From: Prototheca cutis | Taxonomy: Eukaryota > Chlorophyta > Trebouxiophyceae > Chlorellales > Chlorellaceae | NCBI GenBank assembly: GCA_002897115.2 | Contig: BCIH01000003.1 | Coordinates: 263,265 to 327,264, forward strand | Direction of reading: 5' to 3' | Length of the DNA stretch: 64,000 nt | In this document: piece by piece, positions 55,904 to 64,000 of the stretch | How the letters are laid out: the number at the start of each line of letters is the position of its first letter | Numbering within the stretch: the first letter of the stretch is position 1 | Program-made: the position numbers and the translations under genes | The notes under the pieces: generated by a model | Databases searched by the model: none | Seen by the model: the letters and a program-made list of their open reading frames with translations, nothing else | What the model was told of the DNA's origin: nothing

Positions 55904-57975
55904 ATGAAGATGAGGGGGGGCTTGATTTCATGGGGCTTGCTGCTGCTCCTGAACCTGGGCCCGTCGCTGGCCGGGGCCGAGACACTCAAGTTCGCGGCCG
56001 AGGAGCTGCAGCGACTGCCCTGGGCCCTGAACGACTCGGCCTTTGAGATCACAGGTAAACGGGATGCCTGAGTGTTCTTCGTGTATCGCATGTGTTCCGT
56101 CTCGTGAGCGGGACCGGGATCTTTTTCGCGAATTGGGCCGAGGCCCGCCCTGGGGTGCCTGCAGGTCCCGGGAGCGGGCATGCCAGGCTTCCGGTGTCAG
56201 CCACTGCGTTCCCCCCCGTTCAAAAGGAGGGCACACCTCCCCACGTGTGCTGGCTCGGGCAGAATCCCGCGCAGTGCCCTCACACGAGGGGCCACAGACG
56301 ACATGCTCTCAACAAGGTTGGCGGTCTCACCCCACCCAACACACAATGCCACAGGCGACGGAGAGCTGAAGCTGCGGCTGTGCGAGTGCGAGCGCGCGGC
56401 TGGCGCGCCCGGAGGCCTGTCCTGCGACAAGACGGGCTGGTTTGTGAGCAACTTTGAGCGACAGGGCCAGTGGGTCTCCCCCTTTGCCATGGTGGGCGGC
56501 GGTGCCGTCCCCCTCAACCATGCCGTCTGCTGCCGGCCGTGCCTGCCTGCAGAGCTCCCCCCCGACGCGTCTGGCCGCATCGCGCCCGGCCAAAAGCCTG
56601 TGGCCGTGCTGTCAATGGCCTGTCATGTCAGCACGAGCACACCCATGTCTTTATGTGAGGCCGGTGGGGCCAGCCTGGTGGCGGGATACGCGGAGTCGGT
56701 CCACGTCCTGGCAGCGGCCGAGACCGAGTTTCCCGTCAATGCACCGCGGTGCTGCACGCCGGCGCTGTTACTGGAGTCCGGGGACGCGTGGGAGCTGGAG
56801 CGGTGCGGGTGCGGGGAGGCCGCGTACCCGGGCGGCGACCCGGACGTGTCGTGTGGGGGAACAAACACCCATAAACTGCTGGCCGGGTACGCCAACTGGC
56901 GTGTGACCCCGGCGCTGCAGAGCGTGCCCATCGCGCCTGCGCACTGCTGCGGGCTGTGCCTGAGCGAGCGCTTCCACCCCGGGTCGCAGTGCGACGACCT
57001 GGGCGCGTGCCACGGCCACGGCGTATGCAACATGGGCGCCTGCGACTGTGCCGCGGGTTGGGTGGGACCCGACTGCGCCGCGCGCGCCGAGCGCTCGGGG
57101 TCAAAACCCGTGCCAGGCTGGGCCATCGCGCTGCTCGTGCTGTCCAGTCTGGCAATAGCAGGCACGCTTGCCATGTTGGCACACCAGGTCCTCTACGTCC
57201 TGGGAGACAATCTCGGTAAGAGGTTTATTCTCTGTTTTCATTTGTGTCGCGGAGGAACTACTGATTTCGTTGTTTGTTGCTGTTGTTGGCCTGTGACGAG
57301 TGGGGTGGAATGCATGCCACAGGGCGCAATGCTGTCTTAGAAGCCAAGGAAAGGATGTACAAGGCCCAAAATCGACCGCCCACCACCCAACGAACAGATG
57401 AGGCGGCAGGCCTGACGGGTCCGCGGGGTTCCGGAGACGATGCGCGTGAGCCCCTGATCATCCGGCTTGACCCCGACGACGTCGGTAGCGTGGGGTCCAT
57501 GGATTCGGAGAGCGAGCTGTCCGGGGACGAATGCGAGCCTGTGGCCACACGCATCCGGCAGGCCATCCAAACGCTCAACCCCGCAGCCCACTCAGCAGAT
57601 GGTGGTGATGATGAGAGTGCCGACGGCGCAGTGGGTAATCAAGACGCCGGGGACCACGCTCCGGAGCGCGTCCGTGACGCCGGGGACAGTCCGGGGACCG
57701 ACGAACATGCCACCGGGGACGATCTGGAGACGGGCGGCGCCGGCGATGACAACGCGGCGCACGTGGCCTTCCCTGACGCCGGGGCCAAACCGCCGGTCGG
57801 CGGCAGCGGTGTGCCGTTGTCTTCGCGGGACTGCAGCGTGTGCATGGTCCGACCCACACAGGTCGTGCTCGTGCCGTGTGGGCACATCTGCCTGTGCCGG
57901 CGGTGCAGTCGGCGCCTGCAGCGCTGCCCTATCTGCCGCAAAGACATTGCGAGGAGGCAGCGCCTGTTCATGTGA
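55904..57975 (+). CDS. secreted-Cys-rich/EGF-like, single-span RING protein
   Basis: Probable membrane-bound E3 ubiquitin ligase. Exons 55904-56054, 56355-57215, 57323-57975, giving 554 aa. Order: signal peptide (LISWGLLLLLNLGPSLAGA), a Cys-rich luminal domain of about 250 residues with CCRPC, CC and CCGLC pairs, one EGF-like unit (CHGHGVCNMGACDCAAGW), a transmembrane helix (WAIALLVLSSLAIAGTLAML), a long acidic Asp/Gly/Ser linker and a C-terminal C3HC4 RING: CSVCMVRP, then VPCGHICLCRRC, then CPICRKDI. The RING is of the type found in MUL1/IAP-like ligases. I know no named family with this exact order; the luminal domain suggests ligand sensing or sorting at the cell surface or endomembranes (inference). 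Confidence 0.85.
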
Positions 57976-58895
57976 TGAACCCACTGCGTCTGACGGTGGG
58001 CCGCGGCACGTTGCCACCTTTTTCTCCTGTTGTCCTTGCGCTGCTCCCCCTGCCATGTCCCATCAAATCCCCCACTCGTGCCTGCAGTGGGTTGTACCCT
58101 GGCCAATGCCATCCTGGTTAAAAACCCCTGTGTCCCCCGCTGTATACTACATACATGCAAAATGAAGCGTATTTCCCAAAAAGAGTTTGGGTGACGAGTT
58201 GAACGCACTCTCTCCTGTGCATAAAGGATTAGCTCGGAATCTTGATCCGTGCACATCATTGGGTGCCTCGATTGGGAAAGAGTCCAGGATGACTGGTGTT
58301 GCAGGATCCGATCAAGAGGGCCTTCCCAGTGCTGTCCTGGCGAGTCGTCTTGCCGGCTTAATATATATGCAGAATATGACCGCCCCATGCCCAGTCCCCC
58401 TGAGTGTGCGTTATTTAAATCTGTGCTAGAATTGATTGCATAATTGTCTCCGCAGCTTGCTGGGAAGAAAAAAGAAGTGCTGCCGATTAGAAATGTGTTG
58501 CCAGAGGCAAGGAGTTGAGTTTGGGTGGACCTGGACCTTTGCAACGGAGGGATGCGTCGGAAGAAGAAGATTGTTGATGCCTCGCGTCTCACCGAACAAA
58601 ACTCAGACCCCAATTTTCTGGAAGTGGGGGCATGTGTTCCCAGGCTTATGCACGCACCACACACTTGCTCACTAGCTCGCTCGATCATGCTCCAAAGTCC
58701 CAGGCAAGCCGGGCTTGAAGGAGGCGCGGCAGTCATCGTGCGGATTCACGGTGTCCAACGGCGCACGCGCACCGTCGAAACAGGTCTTGTCAGGTGATGC
58801 AGACAGTTCGTCACGTCGATTGTGTCTGAATAGATGGATGGCCATGATCCTCGTGGGCCGTCTGGAAAGCGCCTGCCAACAGCACCAACTAGAAA
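57976..58895. other. convergent 3' region
   Basis: About 920 bp between the RING gene and the next minus-strand gene. Contains TATATATG near 58364 and A-rich patches. No convincing gene. Confidence 0.5.
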
Positions 58896-60090
58896 TCATG
58901 CCGTTACCGGGACGGATGATGACTGTTGTCCTGGACTCCAGCAAAAGCAACAGGCCCAGCGGGCGGGTCGCTTGGCTGGAATCTCTCTTTCTTTAGGCCG
59001 TTTTGACCCGGCACCAGCTGCCGAGCCGCCGGCAGTGCTCACCGTGGCTGAAGGTGGACGCAGCGTGCCCTCTGGGCTATAATAGGAACCGTCGTAGCCG
59101 CCGCCTGTCGGCGCAACATCCTCGCCGTGCCTGTGCCCGCTCACGATGCCCTGCACATCCAGGGGCTGCCCCGATGCCCGCTGCACAAATGCATCCAGTA
59201 GCGTCCCCGCCGCCGAGAAGGACAGCCCTGAAGACAGCGGTTTGGATTCTTCCCGCGGTGCGTCCTCTGTCACGCGGTGCAGTGTGCTCGCGTTGCTGGC
59301 CGACGGCCTCACCTTTATGAGCCCTGAACCTGCGTGATTATTTTATTGTTTGATCGTGTGCTTGTTTGTTGGAGGAGCCATTGCAGCGCCTTGGTTCATG
59401 GGTGCCGCAATGCACGCAGGACCGACGGGTGCGCCCTCTCCAAACCCTAAGACCTAAAGCCACCGCCACGAGACGCACTTGTGAGGCCGAGGAGGAAGCC
59501 GACAGAGGCGGTGTTGAAGGATTCACGGACCACATTCCCCGTGTCTTTAGCAAACTGGGTGAAGCTGGCCCCGCTGTCAGCTCGATGCCCCGTCACTGTG
59601 CAGCGATTGAAAGGGGGTTGTCAAACACAAGCTTGCTTGGGTGCCTGCCTGAGCACGGGTGCATGGGCAGCACAATTCATGCCCAAACATTGGACACATG
59701 CCCGGCATCTAAGGACATGCACCCACCTGATGTCCAGTAGTCTCGAAGGGCTTCGGCCTCGTTCACTGAATACATGGCCTGGCACGTGGAGGGGCAGGGA
59801 GATCGTCCGTGTTGTAACGGGCGGGAGTGGCGGTGAAGGTGCCACCGCAGGCTCCCGACTGTTGGGGTACNGATGTGCTGTCACAGACCTCCACGCAAAT
59901 AAAAGACCAGTCCACCTTGCACCGACGAAACAAAACATACCTCGAGCTCGTTGGGTGCATGCGGCGTGCCGTCGGCAGAGCCGGCCCCGGCGCCGTCAGA
60001 GGGCCACCGCTGCCGCCAATTGCCACTCACAAACCGCGAAAGCCAAGACGGCAGCATGGCACTAGGTGAGGTGGGTGCCTCGCCTGCCAT
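58896..60090 (-). CDS. uncharacterised protein with CCFC tail
   Basis: Not recognised. Model: exons 60090-59941, 59778-59727, 59595-59479, 59329-58896, phases closing, about 250 aa. The start is uncertain because the frame is open upstream to 60288. Visible: a Trp/Arg-rich start (MLPSWLSRFVSGNWRQRW), a helical middle (SVNEAEALRDYW; FTQFAKDTGNVVRESFNTA, then SVGFLLGLT), then a Ser/Gly/Ala-rich C-half ending KRPARWACCFCWSPG and a short Ser/Val tail. The CCFC cluster after basic residues could be a palmitoylation site near the end (inference). One undetermined base (59871) lies in intron 1. It lies 460 bp downstream of another unnamed gene on the same strand. Confidence 0.5.
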
Positions 60091-60547
60091 GTTGCCTCTC
60101 GGTGATGGGACACCCTGGCCAGCAGTAGCACCACGCCCGGCGGAGGGCGACCTCGCCGACCCAGTGTCTTCTGCTTCGTCAACTGATCCCGAGTCCTCGG
60201 CATCCCTGCGGCAGCGAGTGTCATTTTGGGGGAATTTTTCCGGACAATCTTGTTCCCCTTGTTCGCGTTGGGCCCAGACTCTTAGCATAGAGCAGTGCAG
60301 CGTACAGGTATTCAGTGGTTGCCGGGGTGTAAAAGGAAGCAGCTGTCCTCCGCGACACGGCTCTGCTGGCGGGGGGCGTCATGGCACCGGGACTCTCTTC
60401 CACGCTCCCTGGCACCTTCTGCATTGCAGGCAGACGGATTGCTGCAGCGAGTCAGTTTGCGCCGTCACTTGCATCGTCCCACCCGAGTATCGCTGCCCGT
60501 CTCCCGCCAGTACCTTCCCACATCCGCGCAAAACAAGCACCCCCACA
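60091..60547. other. intergenic between two unnamed minus-strand genes
   Basis: About 460 bp, some of which may be 5' coding sequence of the gene at 58896-60090 (frame open to 60288). Nothing else recognised. Confidence 0.4.
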
Positions 60548-61824
60548 TCACTCCTGCATGCGCACATCGTATTTGGCGAGCTGCTGCGTAATCCACGGCA
60601 GAGAAGTGCCGACCGCCGGCCTTCCACTGATCAGGTTTGCCGAGGTGCCAGAGGCCAGGCACTGGCTTCGGAACTGGCACCACTTGGCGACGATGGACGG
60701 CAGCTGCCTGCAGCAGCATGCGCGCCGGGGTCCACTAGTCAGGGCAATGCACGTGGACCGCGTGCCCTGGGTGCAAAGCCCATTGTGTTGTGTCCATGGC
60801 ACGATGAGACTCCAACCAAAGACCACCTCCTTCCTCCCGGACTCACTTGTATGTGGCGGCCAATTGGTCCCGGATGATGCCCTCAACAATTTTGCCCAAG
60901 CCGAACACCTTGACACGGATGGTGCCCTCCAGTGTCTGCCGGCAGCTCGTCTCACTCGTGGGCTGGATCAGCAGCCTCAGCCGGACGTCCAACTATGACG
61001 AGATGATGCAAGGATGGGGGGGATTATGTCATCGTCACGGTGATGGTGCATGGCCCAACCAGCAGCTGCTGCGGGACCCGTCCATCTCGGGCCTGGCTAC
61101 CACAATACCACGCCGGCGTTGACCTGATTCCCTGCACTGATGGGCACAGCCACATGCGACTGCTGACACATTCGTGAGAAAGCACACCCCACCCGGATCA
61201 TGAACTCACGCACCTTGTGCCCGAGCATGGGCGATTCTGTCTGGACTGGTAGTGTGTATGGCGGCTTCGTTAACTCAGCCGGCTCATACGATATGATCTG
61301 CGATGAAAATATGGTGCCATGCGTGTCAGTGCTTGCATGCATACCTGGTGGTGACGGTGCGAGGGCTCTTAACAGTCACCACAGCCGTCAAGCACCAACC
61401 ATGGGGCCACCACACACCCCAGAAAAAGAGCGTTCCAAGCCACATTGGCCGCCACCAACAACACTCACGTCATGAAACTCGAGCTTCTGGAAGCTGGCCT
61501 GACTCTGCAGCGCCTTGGGCACCCAGGCACCAAAGTCTGGGCTCGTGACCAGTCGGACAGCCCTGCCGCCGCCCTCCAGGCCCCAGGACTCTGTGAAGCT
61601 CATGGTCCCGATCTTCAGCACCTGTCATCATGGCAACGCGTTGGGCTGGGTCGTGAGTGGCCTGGCGCGGGATGAAGCCACCCGCACAATCCCCAAAAGC
61701 CTGGACAATACACACGCACGCTGCTGAGAAGACTCCTAAACGCCGTGCTGTCGCGCTCGACAAAATAGCTCTCCGCGTCCAGCGGCAGGTCTGCCGATAC
61801 GGTAAAAAAGCTCTTGTCCTTCAT
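60548..61824 (-). CDS. uncharacterised START/SRPBCC-like protein
   Basis: Five exons close in frame: 61824-61720, 61621-61469, 61297-61214, 60992-60847, 60707-60548, giving 215 aa. The text is clearly protein-like: FTVSADLPLDAESYFVERDS, then KIGTMSFTESW, RLVTSPDFGAWVPKALQ, YTLPVQTESPMLGHK, CRQTLEGTIRVKVFGLGKIV, EGIIRDQLAATYKQLPSIVA. Alternating strands, a long C-terminal helix and the G-x-V-x-V-x-GLGKIVE pattern suggest a START/polyketide-cyclase-like lipid-binding fold (also seen in DUF2505-type proteins). No signal peptide or membrane span. It looks like a conserved family I cannot name. Start chosen as the ATG opening MKDKSFF. Confidence 0.65.
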
Positions 61825-62584
61825 GGTCCCAGTATCAGGCGCTCATGGACCGACTTTTTGCTACCGGGCAGAGACTTCAACTCTCCCATCGACCTGGCGA
61901 CTCCAGCTGTCACCGCTCCTCAGCTGGACATGCTAACCTTTGGGGTCAAGAAAAAAAGAACAATAATTGCATGGAGTAATATCCTGTTTGTCGAGGGTAT
62001 GCCAGCTGTTCTTGGCTCAGTCGTCGTCCTCTGCGAATTCCGTTTCCTGTCTGGCCAGACTCCCACGCCGGCACGTCATCCCCCTCGTCATGGCTTTTGG
62101 CATTCACCCCCACGGGAGGCCAATGTTAGGAATCCCCGCAGGAAATCTTCCGGGGACGCGGGCAAACCAGCACTCTCGATGTCACACACACCTAAAAGCG
62201 AGCTGGTTTACATCATGGATGGTTCAGTGCAACTGTCATGGGTCAACGTGTTTTACTTCGGGACACACATGCGTCAGTACTTCATCGAGTAAAAGGCCGC
62301 CGTCCCGTCCGCCAGCGTCTCTCCGCGGTGGCTCTTAGGACTCGCACGCTCTGCAGGCATTAGAGTGACCTTTGGGGGGGAGCGTCAGGCACAAACTTGA
62401 GTGAATGCCGCGTGCCAGGCAAGACACAGGCTGTGCATGGCATGCCGCATGCTCTGCCCCTTCAAAAGAGAAGGGAAACAGCACTACTCAGCTGTCTTCA
62501 ACCTCACTCCCCCAGTATGCCCTCCCTTCAACCAAAAAAGGACCCTCCTGCTGCTCGCCTCGCGCGTGCGCCAGGAATTCCGGA
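61825..62584. other. intergenic between unnamed gene and SYLF gene
   Basis: About 760 bp. The SYLF coding sequence ends at a stop that overlaps a perfect GTAAGT donor (62592-62587), so a further 3' exon could lie here; I could not find one. Confidence 0.4.
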
Positions 62585-63715
62585 CTACTTACGCGGCACG
62601 TCCCCTCGTTGGGCCGCACTCGTTTCCTCCATCGCCGTCATCTGCACCTGCCGCGGTTTGCCTACGCGGAGGCCGCTGCTGCTGTCGTTCTGGGGCGGCA
62701 CGGCCGCGGCGGCCAGGTCAGCGTACAACGGCGCCAGCGCTGCCGGCGCCGGGAGCTCGCCGTCGAGGATGGGCGCCGTGGCGACGGCCCGGCCATACAC
62801 CATGGCGTTGGCCGCATCATCAACGGTCAGCAACCCGATGGCATAGGAAAAGTCAAACATGCCACCACGCACCGCGGCGCCCCCAATCAAGCCGTAGCTC
62901 GCCGCGGGGGAGACGATCAGGTCGGCCCGCAGCATCAGCTTGGACCCGCAGGCCAGGATCGAGTCGATCCCCGAGAAAGTGCGGTGCCGGCGCCGCACGA
63001 CCTCGCTGCGCAGCTTGGGCGTCATCGCTGCCAGCAAAGCGTTTGAGTAAACGCGGCCCACGCTCAGGCCCACACCCGTCGTCTCCACACGCACAAAGCA
63101 GGGGCCCGACCAGCGGTACCGCCCCTCGCCCGCGGGCAGCCTGCCATTGGTTGTTTGGGATTTAATGGGGGCCGGGGTGGGTGGGGATGTGAGGACGGAG
63201 AAGAGGTGGCCGTGTGGTGTTGGGGGCAAGGAGAGAAGAGATGGTGGATAGGGAATCTGCCTTGAGAGACACCCCAGGCAAAGACAACTAAACACAGTGA
63301 TGGTGGCTGGGCAAGAATGTTGGCGTACCCTGCCCGCTCCCAGGCAGCCACCGGAACAACCAACGGCCCGGTGCCCAAGCTATCCCCACGCCTCTGGGGT
63401 GCCATGTGCTGCCATGAGCGGGATGTACATGCACAGACGCATGGAATTCCACCCTCCCAGAACCCACCTCCTCAACATGAACCCCCGGTGGTGCGTGCGG
63501 GAGATGAGCACCCCCGTCTTCCTGGCCTCTAGGAAGAACAGGCTGTCGCACTCCGATACCCAGTGCGGCTTGAAGGGGCTCTTGGTGGCCAGCATAGCCG
63601 TGAACATGTCCTCATCTTCCGGCGCCCGCGCCGTGATCTGGCGCAGGATGGCCTGGGCCTGGGCGCAGGCCTGCTCCAGCAGGTCGCTGCCAGTTTTGCG
63701 GTCGGGTTCCGCCAT
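62585..63715 (-). CDS. SYLF-domain (Ysc84-like) protein
   Basis: The SYLF domain binds phosphoinositides and actin in yeast Ysc84 and human SH3YL1. Two exons, 63715-63468 and 63140-62585, give 267 aa. Alignment by eye: AQAILRQIT (first helix), LEARKTGVLISRTHHRGFML, the RYRWSGPCFVRVETTGVGLS strand block, LIVSPAASYGLIG, GGMFDFSYAIGLLTVDDAAN and PILDGELPAPAALAPLY, each with a counterpart in SH3YL1 and in the same order. No SH3 or FYVE domain is seen, so it is a bare SYLF protein unless exons are missing. The stop overlaps a strong GTAAGT donor, so the C-terminus is uncertain. Confidence 0.72.
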
Positions 63716-64000
63716 CGATCACAGGGACATCATCTCAGCACTCATAAGAGACGCTTCAATGGCGTCGTCGCCATCAAGCTTCCGACAATAAACGCCCTGT
63801 GCCTGGGCCACGCTCGCCCCGGCGGGTGTCGCCATCGATGGGCCAGGGATACCCACAAACCCGCGCGGACTCACTATGGCCGTCAGAGGGCTCCGGAACC
63901 CCGGAGCCCCTGGCCTGATGCTTTGGTTCCCGCTCTACCATTGCGCTGTTATTATTACGGTAAGCAAGTGGCATGCAGAATCACTCTTGCGCATGGGGTA
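63716..64000. other. right edge, unassigned
   Basis: A minus-strand frame ending MATPAGASVAQAQGVYCRKL...MMSL-stop lies just upstream of the SYLF start. It may be the 3' end of a gene continuing past the window or a leader frame; too little is present to decide. Confidence 0.3.

Noticed and set aside
1..64000. CRISPR array, tRNA, rRNA, or intact transposon
   Set aside because: No spaced direct repeats, no cloverleaf-like segments noticed, and no terminal repeats flanking the Fanzor-like region could be recognised by eye.

Overview
The window is nuclear DNA from a eukaryote with a compact genome. Coding exons are GC-rich, introns are short and numerous (about 86 could be placed, nearly all GT-AG), genes sit on both strands without operon logic, and about 26 loci fit in 64 kb. 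Several proteins belong to plant or green-algal families: a BADC-type biotin/lipoyl-domain protein, a DUF599 membrane protein, a CUE protein ending in a plant-type NPDVF tail, a plant-type PI31-like protein and plant-type PEX5. I infer a unicellular green alga, perhaps a trebouxiophyte of the Auxenochlorella/Chlorella kind; the species is not proven by the sequence. Layout, left to right. 0-7.5 kb: ubiquitin-specific protease (-), VMA12-like V-ATPase assembly factor (+), BADC-like regulator of acetyl-CoA carboxylase (-). 8.4-20 kb: xanthine dehydrogenase (-, 12 exons), XPNPEP3/ICP55-type Xaa-Pro aminopeptidase (+), choline/ethanolamine kinase (-). 21-26 kb: TM9SF/nonaspanin (+), DUF599 protein (+). 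26.4-31 kb: Mediator subunit 8 (-), a possible Fanzor/TnpB-like locus (-), TAP46/alpha4 (-). 31-38.3 kb: PI31-like protein with a C-terminal membrane anchor (+), carnosine N-methyltransferase family (+), CCR4-NOT subunit NOT3/5 (-). 38.3-44 kb: a gene-poor stretch with two hydrophilic LEA-like genes (+) and an intronless LigB-type dioxygenase (-). 44-58 kb: TTC27-type TPR protein (+), CUE/coiled-coil protein (-), complex I 24 kDa subunit (+), PEX5 (-), EGF-like/RING membrane protein (+). 58.9-63.7 kb: three minus-strand genes, of which only the last (SYLF domain) is recognisable. Most genes are housekeeping and functionally unrelated, as usual in an algal chromosome. Some share themes: ubiquitin/proteasome (USP, PI31-like, CUE, RING), organelles (XPNPEP3 and complex I in mitochondria, PEX5 in peroxisomes, BADC in plastid) and endomembranes (VMA12, TM9SF, DUF599). 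Exon models come from reading splice sites and frame by eye: phases close in all models listed with exact exons, but no transcript data were available. Points most worth a second look: the Fanzor-like zinc-ribbon/RuvC-III exon with an Asp-to-Asn change, the orientation rule of long homopolymer tracts inside introns, three GC-AG introns, the tail-anchored PI31-like protein, and two uncharacterised genes at the right end.
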